Translations under genes and position numbers: made by a program | DNA from: an uncultured Pelagimonas sp. | GTDB taxonomy: Bacteria; Pseudomonadota; Alphaproteobacteria; Rhodobacterales; Rhodobacteraceae | DNA: 64,000 nt | NCBI GenBank assembly: GCA_947499735.1 | Contig: CANMPP010000003.1 | Span: 62,001-126,000 of the forward strand | Direction: 5' to 3' | Notes under the pieces: generated by a model | The model's database searches: none | Seen by the model: only the letters and a program-made list of their open reading frames with translations | What the model was told of the DNA's origin: nothing | Shown: positions 1-9,144 of the stretch, in pieces | Position numbering within the stretch: the stretch's first letter is position 1 | Layout: each line of letters opens with the position of its first letter

Positions 1-367
1 CCGCCCCTTGCGTGGCATCGATGGCCATTGTGCTGATCCAAAAGCCGCCTTGTGGATCCGCGCGCCCGTCATTCGACCGTGTTTCTGGTTGATCAGGCTC
101 TAGCTGGACCAGCAGGCTGCGTTGACCGGTTGCAAGTTCAAAACGCCACAACCCCGTTGCACTGGCCAGAAGCAGAGTGTCCGCATCGATATGCCCAAAG
201 GCAGAAACATAATCGTCAAACTGCCAAGACACATCGTGCCCGCCCTGACATGTGATCAACCGGCGATCTAGTATGTCGAACCAGAAGAATTCTTCGCGGT
301 CGGGATGCCAAAATGCGCCTTCCCCCAAACGACAGCGATGGCTGGAGAACACCTGCGCACGGGTCAT
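1..367 (-). CDS. SMP-30/gluconolactonase family protein (partial, N-terminal part)
   Basis: The reading frame starts with ATG at 367 and runs off the left edge, so only about 122 residues are visible. The N-terminus carries the family pattern in which a conserved glutamate follows a glycine (RLGEGAFWHP) and a later SNDGRADPQGGFW segment that helps bind the metal and substrate in SMP-30 beta-propellers. Known members open sugar lactones. Its ATG overlaps the stop of the upstream kinase gene (ATGA), so the two are probably co-translated. With a 2-dehydro-3-deoxygalactonokinase beside it, a role in galactonate or other sugar-acid breakdown is a fair inference; the exact lactone is not known. Confidence 0.85.
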   Translation of the reverse strand, partial: MTRAQVFSSHRCRLGEGAFWHPDREEFFWFDILDRRLITCQGGHDVSWQFDDYVSAFGHIDADTLLLASATGLWRFELATGQRSLLVQLEPDQPETRSNDGRADPQGGFWISTMAIDATQGA

Positions 368-1239
368 GCGCTGTCGTCACTCTGTGTCAGCTGCAGATAG
401 CTTTTTTGCATGCCTGCCAGCAGCGCACTATCAGCATCAACCACACGCAGCATGGCGCCTTGCGCCTTTAAGGCAATTTCATAGGCCCGGATCAGATCAC
501 TGTCCGCGTTACCCATAATCACAACCTCTTGCCCCAACCAATATGGCCGTGCTGCGCTTAGCTCTGCGCCAATTAGCACGGCCATGAGGCGCGCGCGGGT
601 CACGTCAGGGCTTAGGCCTTGCAATGTCGCCTCAGCGCGCAATGTAAATAACGCGGCGCTTAATTCAGCCGGGCGGGACATAATGTCGTCCAATCCAGCC
701 TGCAACGCAGCTTCGTCAAAACCCGTGTCTTCGGCCTGATCCAGAAAATCCAGCAATTCACCGGTTAGAAAACTGCGAAAGCTGACCACTTCTTCGGCAC
801 TAATATGGGCCCAACTGGTGCGCATACCTGGCTGGCAGAGGATTCCGTCAAATTGCGGCTCTTTGACCAGAAACCCGGCGATGCGGGTTTCATCCCCTTG
901 CATCAAATCCGCTGGTTTTTCTTGCCTGATCCCAGGCAAAAGCGCGAGATCTAGTTCAAGGTTGTCGACCGATACTGATTTGGCCTTGGGGATCGCGCAA
1001 GGTACCGCCGTTTCTGGTATTTCATGCGCACCGCAAAACAGAAATTTTTTGCCCTTGGCATCTTCTGGATAGGCATCTTTCAATTGCTGGGCCAAGCACG
1101 TCCAATCGTGAAAATCGTCCAAAGTGGGCAAAGTCGTGTGCAACAAAACGGAGCCATCCGCGCGCATGGCCCAAACACGCGTTGGTGTTCGGCTTAGATC
1201 TACTGCAATCCAATCAGGCTTGGGCGTTTCATGTGTCAT
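364..1239 (-). CDS. dgoK: 2-dehydro-3-deoxygalactonokinase
   Basis: A 291-residue protein of the DgoK family, which phosphorylates 2-keto-3-deoxygalactonate in the De Ley-Doudoroff galactose route. It starts with an actin-fold-like IAVDLSRTPTRVWAMRADG strand and has typical family blocks such as CQPGMRTSWAHI and SFLTGELLDFL. The ATG at 1239 is preferred over an in-frame TTG four codons upstream. The stop overlaps the start of the SMP-30 gene (ATGA). A DgoA-type aldolase is normally part of this set and would be expected beyond the left edge. The start of the gene faces the IMPACT-family gene, so the roughly 100 bases between them should hold both promoters. Confidence 0.85.
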   Translation of the reverse strand: MTHETPKPDWIAVDLSRTPTRVWAMRADGSVLLHTTLPTLDDFHDWTCLAQQLKDAYPEDAKGKKFLFCGAHEIPETAVPCAIPKAKSVSVDNLELDLALLPGIRQEKPADLMQGDETRIAGFLVKEPQFDGILCQPGMRTSWAHISAEEVVSFRSFLTGELLDFLDQAEDTGFDEAALQAGLDDIMSRPAELSAALFTLRAEATLQGLSPDVTRARLMAVLIGAELSAARPYWLGQEVVIMGNADSDLIRAYEIALKAQGAMLRVVDADSALLAGMQKSYLQLTQSDDSA

Positions 1240-1341
1240 CGTGCTGTCCAATTTCTATCTTGGCCTTATGGATACTCTATCTGTTTGTTTGGCAACAGTT
1301 CGATATTGAAACAACACGCCCAGCCACCTAAACCCGGACCT

Positions 1342-1701
1342 ATGCGCGTTTTGGAAAACATCATCAGCGACCGAGGGTCAAAATACGCCGTTTCAGGCGC
1401 AGCCTGTACATCTGAAGCTGAGGCGCGGGCACTGATCAAAGAGTTGTGCCGCAAGAAGAAATTCGCCAAGGCGACACATCACACGTGGGGTCTGTTGACC
1501 GATCAGGGGCCGATTAAAAACGATGATGGGGAAAGCGGTGCTGGCATGGTGATCATTCGCATGCTGGAGCGCGAAAATCTACGCAATCACGTTGTTGTTG
1601 TGACGCGCTGGTATGGCGGAAAACATCTGGGTGGCGACCGGTTTCGCCATGTCCAAGACGCAGTTCGGATCTATATGGATGATCTGGCGGCAGGACGCTA
1701 G
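1342..1701 (+). CDS. YigZ/IMPACT family protein
   Basis: A 119-residue protein matching the N-terminal IMPACT (UPF0029) domain: SKYAVSGAACTSEAEA near the start, then a KNDDGESGAG block and a VTRWYGGKHLGGDRFRH block, the two signatures of the family. Bacterial YigZ proteins usually have about 200 residues with a second small C-terminal domain; that domain is missing here, as in other short alphaproteobacterial versions. The start at 1342 (MRVLENI) is chosen because the family homology begins just after it; the frame stays open upstream to 1231 but that part would overlap the divergent kinase gene. The cellular role of the family is not settled; eukaryotic IMPACT regulates GCN2. Confidence 0.8.
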   Translation: MRVLENIISDRGSKYAVSGAACTSEAEARALIKELCRKKKFAKATHHTWGLLTDQGPIKNDDGESGAGMVIIRMLERENLRNHVVVVTRWYGGKHLGGDRFRHVQDAVRIYMDDLAAGR

Positions 1702-1776
1702 GGTCTAGGCTGGTTTCCTAGGACCCTGAAGTGCAGAGAGCGCTCACGCGCTTTGGGACATGAGCTCTAAAGCGAT

Positions 1777-2547
1777 CTAAAAACCAATTGCGCCATTGAT
1801 TGCGGACGCGACGAAGTCGGTTATTCGGCCCTTTAGGAGCAACCAATCGAAGAAAAGGCAGGCAAAGAAAATCATTGTCGCTTGATAACCTGGGGCCGCC
1901 CAGTCTTGTGTGAGAATTGCAAACGCCCAGTCCTGCTTGAAAACATACCCATAGGCTGACCACGCGGTGTACGACGTCAAAGCAACGGAAAAGGCCGTAA
2001 ACCGCCAGTTCAAGTGGTTTTGAAAGATCACGAGCCCTAGCATCAAAGCCAACACTACTGCGTTGATTAGGCCAAATCTGCGCAGATCCAGCAACAGGCC
2101 TTTGATCGAAGATTCGTAACGTCCGACGACAAAATCGCCTAGCGTTTCTTGGCCAATGCGCAGTTCGGAAATGCGGTGCAACATCACGCTATCTGTAACG
2201 TTAGACGCCGCTTCCCAGAATTCGCAATGGTCTCCACAGGTTTTGGATTTTGAAAGGGCCAGAAGGGACGGGACAATGGCATTTCTTTCTAAATCAATGG
2301 CTTGTGCGTCCAGTCCCATTTTGTTGGAAAAGGCCATCAGCTTTTCGAGGCGATTTTCTGGAACCTTGCTTGTTTTGCTGTTCCCCAAAGCGTCTTCTGC
2401 GGCCTGTTCTACTTTCGCAATTGCAAAACTGCGCAAACGCTCTTCCGCTCGATCGGGGTTCAGAAAAGTCGCACCAACTAGCATGGCCGAGATGATTAGG
2501 CCGATCAATTGAACGCAAATCAGTGAGGTTTTACCGGCTTGATGCAT
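1777..2547 (-). CDS. Membrane protein of unknown function
   Basis: A 256-residue protein I do not recognise. Residues about 8-27 form a hydrophobic segment that could be a signal anchor. A hydrophilic, charged stretch of about 130 residues follows, with a CGDHC pair of cysteines near residues 104-108, and three or four hydrophobic helices fill the last 100 residues (INAVVLALMLGLVIF, AFSVALTSYTAWSAY, TMIFFACLFFDWLLL). The likely picture is a periplasmic loop between an N-terminal anchor and a C-terminal membrane bundle. It stands alone, convergent with the IMPACT gene and divergent from the methyltransferase. Confidence 0.6.
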   Translation of the reverse strand: MHQAGKTSLICVQLIGLIISAMLVGATFLNPDRAEERLRSFAIAKVEQAAEDALGNSKTSKVPENRLEKLMAFSNKMGLDAQAIDLERNAIVPSLLALSKSKTCGDHCEFWEAASNVTDSVMLHRISELRIGQETLGDFVVGRYESSIKGLLLDLRRFGLINAVVLALMLGLVIFQNHLNWRFTAFSVALTSYTAWSAYGYVFKQDWAFAILTQDWAAPGYQATMIFFACLFFDWLLLKGRITDFVASAINGAIGF

Positions 2548-2789
2548 CGCATTCCTATTTATAACAAGCGTTTATCACGTTTTGGTCGGATCCTATCGAT
2601 GTTCTAAAATCGGGTCGAGCTGTAACATCAGGAAAAAGGAAGCCGCCCGCCAAATTGAAATACCCTGTCTATTTTGATTGCTTATACTGACAATGTCATG
2701 CTGCAGAGATGTGCAAGGAACACGCATGGAGTTGCTGTTTTTCGCTCTCGCAGCTGGACGCCTTTCATACAACATGGCAACGTCGCGTT

Positions 2790-3428
2790 ATGACACGACA
2801 TATCATTCAAAAAGCGGACGAAGGTCCTGGTGGAAAGCTTATAGCGCCTGCGGCGTTGCGCAATAGCGATCCCATTTGTCAGGCCCTCTCCAAACGCCTG
2901 CCAGCGCAGGGGCGGGTTCTTGAAATCGCCAGTGGGACAGGACAGCATATGGCAGCCTTTGCTGCGGCGTTTCCAGATCTGACGTGGACCCCTTCTGACG
3001 TCGACGCAGGTCAAAGGGACAGTATTGCGGCCTGGCGAACAGACTGTAATCTGGCAAATTTTTGCGCGCCTTTGGCGATTGATGTTGCGGCGCCTTGGCC
3101 AGTTGATCCCGGCTTTGCGCAGGCTATTTTGACAATCAATCTGTTTCACCTGATCCCAGAACCCTTCGTGCCGCTCTTCTTCGCGCAGGCGCTCAAGGCA
3201 TTAACAAAGGGCGGCCGTGTTATTGTCTATGGCCCGTTCATGCGTGGATCTGAATTCGCATCAGAAGGTGATCGTGATTTCGATGCATCCTTACGGGCGC
3301 GCGACCCGGCGATTGGCTACAAACGGCTTGAGGCGATCAACGAGGTCGCAATGGCACAGGGTTTTGACCCTATTGCCAAAGACGAAATGCCAGCAAACAA
3401 TCTGTTGCTGACATTTGGACGGCTATAA
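2790..3428 (+). CDS. DUF938 family SAM-dependent methyltransferase
   Basis: A 212-residue class I methyltransferase of the DUF938 family. The SAM-binding motif I reads GRVLEIASGTGQHMAAFA and is followed by the DUF938-typical TWTPSDVDAGQRDSIAAW segment; later blocks are ILTINLFHLIPE and GRVIVYGPFM. The start at 2790 (MTRHIIQKADEGPGG) is chosen because family members begin close to this point; the open frame extends upstream to 2709 without family features. Substrates of DUF938 enzymes are not established. A hairpin follows the stop. Confidence 0.8.
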   Translation: MTRHIIQKADEGPGGKLIAPAALRNSDPICQALSKRLPAQGRVLEIASGTGQHMAAFAAAFPDLTWTPSDVDAGQRDSIAAWRTDCNLANFCAPLAIDVAAPWPVDPGFAQAILTINLFHLIPEPFVPLFFAQALKALTKGGRVIVYGPFMRGSEFASEGDRDFDASLRARDPAIGYKRLEAINEVAMAQGFDPIAKDEMPANNLLLTFGRL

Positions 3429-3432
3429 ATGT

Positions 3433-3453
3433 GAAAGGGCATTGCGCCCTTTC
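3433..3453. terminator. Hairpin between two convergent genes
   Basis: GAAAGGGC (3433-3440) and GCCCTTTC (3446-3453) form a perfect 8-bp stem with a 5-base loop. It lies just after the DUF938 stop and 34 bases past the helicase stop on the other strand. There is no clear T-run on either side, so terminator function for the two converging transcripts is inferred from position. Confidence 0.45.
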
Positions 3454-3486
3454 GATGTGATTGTGCGCCGCTTGTGGCTGGCTGGC

Positions 3487-5556
3487 TTACCCTTTGCGGC
3501 GTGGTGTGTCGAAGCCACCCGTTTTACCACCGGGTTTGCCACCAGCTTTGCGCGGTTTGCCTTTACCACCGGGCTTAAAGCTCGGATCGGCAAAGCGGTT
3601 TTTCTTCGGTGCAGATGGCTTACCAGCGGGTTTGTCGCCGAATTTGCCTTTGCGTGCACCGCCGTCTTTACCGGACGGAGCATCGCCCCAAACCTTTTTG
3701 GACTTTGGTCGATCAGACGGGCCGTCAGAAGAACGTGGTCCATCTTTCTTGAAACCGTCTTTCTTGAAGCCATCTTTCTTATAACCATCGCCATCACGCT
3801 TTGGCCGTGCTGGTTTATGCGCTTCTGGATCACGGCGAGGGCGGTCATCAAAACGATCACCATCGCGGCCTTCGCTGCGACGTGGACCGCCTGGCTTACC
3901 GCCAAAGCTTTTACCACCTGGTCGACCACCGCCGGGTTTACCAAAGCCACCGGGTCCGCCGGGGCGTTTGGGGCGCTGTAGTTTTTCCAGATCAGGTGCT
4001 TCATCCAGTTGGCGCACCTTAATGCGATCCTCTAGCTTGGCATCAGGGCCGATATCCAGCATGAAACCGGGTAGGGCGGCCTCTGCGATTTCGACCAGAG
4101 TCTCTTTTTGTTGAATGCGGATCGCACCGATGTCGTCTTTGTCCAAACCGCCTTCGGAACATAGCAAAGGCAGCAGCCATCGGGGTTCTGCGCGGCCATC
4201 ACGGCCGACATTCAGAGAAACCCAGCCCGAAGGACCAAAGGAGGGACGTTCGCGTTTGCGATCTGTTCCGGCTGCACGCAGCTCTTCGGGTGCGGTGAAT
4301 TTTTCACGGTATAGCGCCAGATACGCGGCCGTGATTTTCTCGGCTCCGAATTCGCTCAGAAGTTTGGCGGCAAATTCATCCTCTGAAGGATCAGCCGACC
4401 AGATTGGGTCAGCAAACAGGCGTTCTTCATCGCGTTCCAAGACCGCTTCGGCTGTGGGTGCTTCGCCCCATTCCGGTGTGATCTTGGCCCATTTGAACAG
4501 GCGGTCTGCCTTACCTTTGATTTTCGGTGTCAGGACGAAAGCCGATACACCTTTTTTGCCGGCCCGGCCGGTACGGCCTGAGCGGTGCAACAGCGCCTCG
4601 GTGTTATTGGGCAATTCGGCATGGATCACCAATTCCAAACCCGGCAAGTCGATACCGCGGGCGGCGACGTCAGTGGCGACACAGACGCGGGCGCGACCGT
4701 CGCGCATGGCCTGCAATGCGTGTGAACGCTCTTCTTGGCTCAGCTCACCAGACAAGGAAACGACCTGAAAACCACGGTTGCCCAGACGGGCAGTCAGACG
4801 GTTTACGGCAGCACGCGTGTTCGCAAAAACGATCGCATTGCGGGCCTCATGAAAGCGCAGCAGGTTGATAATGGCTTTTTCCACATCGCCTTGCGCAACG
4901 CTCAGCGCCTTAAATTCGATATCCGCATGCTGTTCTTTGCTGCCTTCAGCCACAACACGGATCGCGTCACTTTGATATTCCTTGGCCAATTTGGCAATCA
5001 TTGGGGGCACGGTTGCGGAAAATAGCAAGGTGCGGCGATCTTCGGGGGATTCACCCAGCATAAATTCCAGATCTTCGCGGAAGCCCATGTCGAGCATTTC
5101 ATCCGCTTCATCCAGAATTACAGCTCGCAAGCTGGCGAGTTCCAGCGCGCCACGTTCAATGTGATCGCGTAGACGGCCGGGCGTGCCAACAACAATATGT
5201 GCGCCCCGTTCCAGTGCGCGACGCTCGGTGCGTGCATCCATGCCGCCGATACAGGACGCCACAGTTGCGCCCGCTTTTTTGTAAAGCCAGTCCAATTCGC
5301 GTTGAACTTGCATCGCCAATTCGCGGGTTGGTGCAATCACCAAGGCCAGCGGTTGTTCGGGACGACCCAAAAATTCACGTTCGCCCAACAAGGTATCGGC
5401 AATCGCCAGACCGAAGCCTACGGTTTTACCAGATCCGGTTTGCGCGGACACCAGCAAATCAGCCCCTGCAAGATCGGGTTCGGTTACAGCTTTCTGGACC
5501 TCGGTCAGGGTGTCATAACCGCGCTCGGCCAGCGCATCAGCAAGGGCTTTTTTCAT
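3487..5556 (-). CDS. DEAD-box RNA helicase with DbpA-type RNA-binding domain and basic tail
   Basis: A 689-residue DEAD-box helicase. Residues 38-45 are the Walker A motif AQTGSGKT, followed by PTRELA, LDEAD near 148, SAT near 182 and HRSGRTGRAG near 323. Around 450-520 a segment GWVSLNVGRDGRAEPRWLLP matches the DbpA/CsdA C-terminal RNA-binding domain. The last ~150 residues are low complexity, rich in G, K, R, D and P, with an FKKDG repeat. This is the layout of the DeaD/CsdA group, which unwinds structured RNA in ribosome assembly and the cold response. The N-terminal flank before the Q motif is short. A 5' leader of up to 400 bases with several inverted repeats precedes it. Confidence 0.88.
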   Translation of the reverse strand: MKKALADALAERGYDTLTEVQKAVTEPDLAGADLLVSAQTGSGKTVGFGLAIADTLLGEREFLGRPEQPLALVIAPTRELAMQVQRELDWLYKKAGATVASCIGGMDARTERRALERGAHIVVGTPGRLRDHIERGALELASLRAVILDEADEMLDMGFREDLEFMLGESPEDRRTLLFSATVPPMIAKLAKEYQSDAIRVVAEGSKEQHADIEFKALSVAQGDVEKAIINLLRFHEARNAIVFANTRAAVNRLTARLGNRGFQVVSLSGELSQEERSHALQAMRDGRARVCVATDVAARGIDLPGLELVIHAELPNNTEALLHRSGRTGRAGKKGVSAFVLTPKIKGKADRLFKWAKITPEWGEAPTAEAVLERDEERLFADPIWSADPSEDEFAAKLLSEFGAEKITAAYLALYREKFTAPEELRAAGTDRKRERPSFGPSGWVSLNVGRDGRAEPRWLLPLLCSEGGLDKDDIGAIRIQQKETLVEIAEAALPGFMLDIGPDAKLEDRIKVRQLDEAPDLEKLQRPKRPGGPGGFGKPGGGRPGGKSFGGKPGGPRRSEGRDGDRFDDRPRRDPEAHKPARPKRDGDGYKKDGFKKDGFKKDGPRSSDGPSDRPKSKKVWGDAPSGKDGGARKGKFGDKPAGKPSAPKKNRFADPSFKPGGKGKPRKAGGKPGGKTGGFDTPRRKG
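3740..3784 (-). repeat. Three tandem 15-bp units encoding GFKKD-type repeats
   Basis: Three adjacent 15-base units (3740-3754, 3755-3769, 3770-3784), each close to CCATCTTTCTTGAAG on the plus strand, encode the run YKKDG-FKKDG-FKKDG in the helicase tail. Being a multiple of three bases, gain or loss of a unit would keep the frame, so the tail length may vary between strains. Confidence 0.75.
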
Positions 5557-5961
5557 ATCAACATATATCGCAAACTGGAGTCAAAGAGGCCGCGCAAAGT
5601 GGGGCGCAGTATTGAGGAAGGCCTCCGCTACCATGCCCGTCCTTCAAAGTATATCCCCTAATTGTGGGACGCAGCATCCCACCTGACGCTTAAATGCTGT
5701 GCGAAAATGAAACGCACTTTACAAGATACCGCGCCGTGATTGGGTGCCCTATGCCAGCCTAGGGGCAGAAAATTCTTTGGTTATAGCCTACTATGCTGAC
5801 ATGTCTTGGGTGACTGTACAGGGATGTTGGGCACCAAACGAACTCATCTCGGGCGTTGATGCTAGCACATCCGCCCGAGTGTTACGTTTCAGAATATAGG
5901 TGCTCGACCGAATGCAGGGTGGCTTTTTCGGTAACCCTGCCTTCGTAGAGCTTTATCTGGA
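5557..5961. other. Non-coding stretch with several inverted repeats
   Basis: About 400 bases without a convincing gene lie between the helicase start and the sulfotransferase stop. Visible structures are GTGGGA/TCCCAC (5664-5682, 7-base loop), CTCGGGCG-TT-GATG/CATC-CGCCCGAG (5848-5879, a 12-bp stem with a 2-base bulge and 6-base loop) and GCAGGGT/ACCCTGC (5914-5940). The helicase promoter and its leader must lie in the left part. The two right-hand hairpins lie 22 to 115 bases past the sulfotransferase stop and could end that transcript, although no T-run follows. Confidence 0.5.
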
Positions 5962-7092
5962 TTAAATCCCAGCCTGCCGTCGATTTACGATCGGTCTGCT
6001 CCAAATACTGGCTGATTTGGAGAGTACCGTTTTGAATGTGGATTGCCGGACGGGCTGTGGGTTGTCATGGCTGCGGTCGAACAAAGCATGCAGGCAACTG
6101 GTGACATCGCCATATGTTTTACAGCCCTTGCTCCGCATTAGCTCTTGTACTTGTGGCAGAAGAGATCGTGCAATGCGCTCCAGATCACGTGCGTCGGATA
6201 TCGAGGTATCACTGCTGTCTCGGGTTTCATGTAACGCATTGCCCGTGAGGGACTGTGCGTATTGCCAATCCGTGCTGAACTGACTGTGCGCACGTTCCAA
6301 GAAATCCTGATCAAAGCGTAGTTTCGTTTTCCCGATACCTGACAGCCATTTGATCATCCGAACTTCGGCCACGAAACTGTTGGGGTCTGTCTGGGCATAG
6401 GGATGAATGTATTTACGATATAGAAAGACAAGGCTGGTCGCCTCTGTAGATAGGCTTTCATTGTATTTGGTTTGTTGACCATTGGGGCAGGGCAGGCCGC
6501 TGCGCATTGCGAAATCCGCGATGATGTCTCCTTTGGCCAAATGCGCCTGATCAAAGGGGATGAAGTGACAATTTTCTGTGTGAAACCCTGTTATCAGTCT
6601 TTCAAAGCGTCGTTCATAATTTGGCCAAAGCTGATTGATCGCTGGTTCAACCATGCCGCGTTTTAGCCGTTCTTGGAATGCACTTTCCATATAACTGCAG
6701 GGGGGGCGGACATAAGTGATGACTTTGATATCATCTGAGTGCCGTCGCAACGCGCTGGCGAGATCGGTGGACATATTAGGTCCAGCGCCAGAAATGGATT
6801 CACCGGAAATCATCATCGTGTCATAAGGGCAGTCTTGGATCTGCCGATCCATTTCAGCACGCAACCTGTCGCGTTCTTCTAGGTTTTCGGCATGACTGTT
6901 GCCATTTGCGGAAATAATCGCGTTCTTTTTGAACCGCTCGGGGTCTTCAAACATCAAATAGAGAGGCGTGGACGCATTTGGCGTTCCCAAATCGAGATAT
7001 CCAAATCCGGCGCGCGGGGCGGATTTAAAAAATGCCTGCTGGATCGACGTGCTGCCTGTTTTGTGCATGCCTGCATGGATGATGAATTTCAC
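5962..7092 (-). CDS. Sulfotransferase-like protein
   Basis: A 376-residue protein opening with KFIIHAGMHKTGSTSIQ, the PAPS-binding P-loop pattern of bacterial sulfotransferase-like proteins. A second typical block, ITYVRPPCSYMESAFQERL near residues 125-150, matches the 3'-phosphate-binding region. The start is taken as GTG at 7092, seven bases after a GGGAAAA stretch and directly before the family homology; the only upstream alternative is a TTG at 7161. Such proteins often decorate surface polysaccharides, but no glycan genes are adjacent, so the acceptor is unknown. The gene is more AT-rich than its neighbours. Confidence 0.7.
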   Translation of the reverse strand: MKFIIHAGMHKTGSTSIQQAFFKSAPRAGFGYLDLGTPNASTPLYLMFEDPERFKKNAIISANGNSHAENLEERDRLRAEMDRQIQDCPYDTMMISGESISGAGPNMSTDLASALRRHSDDIKVITYVRPPCSYMESAFQERLKRGMVEPAINQLWPNYERRFERLITGFHTENCHFIPFDQAHLAKGDIIADFAMRSGLPCPNGQQTKYNESLSTEATSLVFLYRKYIHPYAQTDPNSFVAEVRMIKWLSGIGKTKLRFDQDFLERAHSQFSTDWQYAQSLTGNALHETRDSSDTSISDARDLERIARSLLPQVQELMRSKGCKTYGDVTSCLHALFDRSHDNPQPVRQSTFKTVLSKSASIWSRPIVNRRQAGI

Positions 7093-7162
7093 GCAATTTT
7101 CCCAATCAAACTCGGATCTTGCACTAGAATGAGGGGAAAAGTTTGAATTCTCGTTAACCAAA

Positions 7163-7193
7163 AAAGGGCAACGCTGGAAATGCGATGCCCTTT
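7163..7193 (-). terminator. Rho-independent terminator of ettA
   Basis: Read on the minus strand, AAAGGGCA pairs with TGCCCTTT across a 15-base loop, and the stem runs into TTTTTT. It lies 35 bases past the ettA stop and just upstream of the sulfotransferase start, so it should separate the two genes. Confidence 0.75.
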
Positions 7194-7227
7194 CAAGAAT
7201 TTGTGTAAGTGCGCGTGCTACAGCTGA

Positions 7228-8883
7228 TTAACGCGTAAACTTTTTGAACTTCACGCGTTTTGGTTCAACCGCATCCGCGCCAAGACGGCGTTTTTTGTCT
7301 TCTAGGTAATCTTCGAAATTGCCTTCAAACCATTCCACATGCGCATCCCCCTCAAAGGCCAGAATATGCGTACAGATTCGGTCAAGGAAGAAACGGTCGT
7401 GGGAGATGACCACCGCGCAGCCTGCGAAATCGACCAATGCGTCTTCCAACGCGCGCAGGGTTTCAACGTCCAGATCGTTGGTCGGTTCGTCGAGCAGAAT
7501 TACGTTGCCGCCTGATTTCAGCAGGCGCGCCATGTGCACACGATTGCGCTCACCCCCGGACAGTTTGCCAACCTTCTTCTGCTGATCCCCACCTTTGAAA
7601 TTAAAAGCAGAGCAATAGGCGCGGGAATTCATTTCCGCATCGCCCAGCTTGATCACTTCTGCACCGCCTGAAATTGCCTCCCAAACGGTGTCATCCGCAC
7701 CCAGATCATCACGGGACTGGTCCACATAGGACAGCTGGACAGTGTCGCCATATGTGACAGATCCTTCATCGGGTTGTTCTTGGCTGGTCAGCATTTTGAA
7801 CAGTGTGGATTTACCGGCACCGTTGGGTCCGATGACGCCAACAATACCACCGGGTGGCAAAGAAAAGTCCAAACCTTCGATCAACAACTTATCGCCCATG
7901 GCCTTTTTCAGACCTTCGACCTCGATCACCTTGCCACCCAAACGTTGGCCATTTGGAATAATGATCTGTGCACGTGATAGTTTTTCACGTTCAGACTGGT
8001 TCGCCATTTCTTCGTAAGATGCAATCCGGGCCTTAGATTTTGCCTGACGTGCTTTCGCGCCCTGCTGCATCCATTCCAATTCGCGTTCCAGTGTTTTCTG
8101 ACGCGCCTTGTCTTCACGGGCTTCTTGGGCAAGGCGTTTGGCCTTTTGTTCCAGCCACGCGGAATAGTTGCCCTCGTATGGAATGCCGCGACCGCGATCC
8201 AGTTCCAAAATCCAACCGGTGATGTCATCTAGGAAATAGCGATCGTGTGTGACACAAAGGATCGTACCTTTGTATTCAATCAAATGGTTTTGCAACCATG
8301 CGATCGTTTCGGCATCAAGGTGGTTGGTCGGTTCATCGAGCAACAGCATGTCCGGTGCTTCCAGCAGCAATTTGCACAAAGCCACCCGACGCTTTTCACC
8401 ACCTGACAGGGTGGTTACATCTGCATCGTCCGCCGGACACCGCAATGCTTCCATTGCGACATCGATCTGGCTATCCAGATCCCATAGGTTATTGGCGTCG
8501 ATTTCATCCTGAAGCGCTGCCATTTCATCGGCCGTTTCGTCCGAATAGTTCATGGCAAGTTCATTAAATCGATCCAATTTTCCCTTTTTTTCTGCCACAC
8601 CTAACATCACATTTTCGCGCACGTTCAGTGTTGCGTCCAATTCTGGCTCTTGTGGCAGGTAGCCGACCTTGGCGCCTTCGGCAGCCCAGGCTTCACCGGT
8701 GAAATCTTTATCAATGCCCGCCATAATACGCATGAGGGTTGATTTACCCGCACCGTTGACACCGACCACACCGATTTTCACGCCAGGCAAAAAGCTAAGT
8801 CTAATGTTTTCAAAGCATTTCTTGCCACCGGGATAGGCTTTTGAAACGCCGTCCATGTGGTAAACATATTGATAAGAAGCCAT
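7228..8883 (-). CDS. ettA: Energy-dependent translational throttle protein EttA (ABC-F ATPase)
   Basis: A 551-residue ABC-F protein with two ATPase halves and no membrane segment. The first Walker A is GVNGAGKST (41-49), followed by LSGGEKRRVALC and LLLDEPTNHLDAETIAWL. A charged linker (EWMQQGAKARQAKSKARI) leads to the second half with GPNGAGKST, LSGGERNRVHMAR and LLDEPTNDLDVETLRALE. The C-terminus RRLGADAVEPKRVKFKKFTR is very close to E. coli EttA (555 residues), which gates the first translation step according to the ATP/ADP ratio. The ATG at 8883 has a good RBS (AGAGGAA); an in-frame start at 8934 lacks one. Confidence 0.95.
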   Translation of the reverse strand: MASYQYVYHMDGVSKAYPGGKKCFENIRLSFLPGVKIGVVGVNGAGKSTLMRIMAGIDKDFTGEAWAAEGAKVGYLPQEPELDATLNVRENVMLGVAEKKGKLDRFNELAMNYSDETADEMAALQDEIDANNLWDLDSQIDVAMEALRCPADDADVTTLSGGEKRRVALCKLLLEAPDMLLLDEPTNHLDAETIAWLQNHLIEYKGTILCVTHDRYFLDDITGWILELDRGRGIPYEGNYSAWLEQKAKRLAQEAREDKARQKTLERELEWMQQGAKARQAKSKARIASYEEMANQSEREKLSRAQIIIPNGQRLGGKVIEVEGLKKAMGDKLLIEGLDFSLPPGGIVGVIGPNGAGKSTLFKMLTSQEQPDEGSVTYGDTVQLSYVDQSRDDLGADDTVWEAISGGAEVIKLGDAEMNSRAYCSAFNFKGGDQQKKVGKLSGGERNRVHMARLLKSGGNVILLDEPTNDLDVETLRALEDALVDFAGCAVVISHDRFFLDRICTHILAFEGDAHVEWFEGNFEDYLEDKKRRLGADAVEPKRVKFKKFTR

Positions 8884-9144
8884 TGGATTCCTCTTTGGCA
8901 AATCTGAAGGATCGGTCTTGAACCGGCCGGACATTTTTTGGATCTGGTTCTGGACGCCTCTGATAGCGAAGTGTTCGCGTCAAGGCAATTCAAACGACGC
9001 AGGCCGTGCCGAAAAGCTTAAAAATGCCAAGAAATGTGGGGTTTGGCAGGGCTGTCGAGAAACGCGCTTTAAGTTCTTTTCAATACCTAGATGTTTGTGT
9101 TGCTCGCAAAACTGGCTGTAATGCGCACCTGTTGGAGCAATTTA

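Noticed and set aside
3415-4022. Long frames opposite and beside the helicase tail
   Set aside because: They are shadows of the repetitive G/K/R-rich coding sequence, with the biased composition expected from it.
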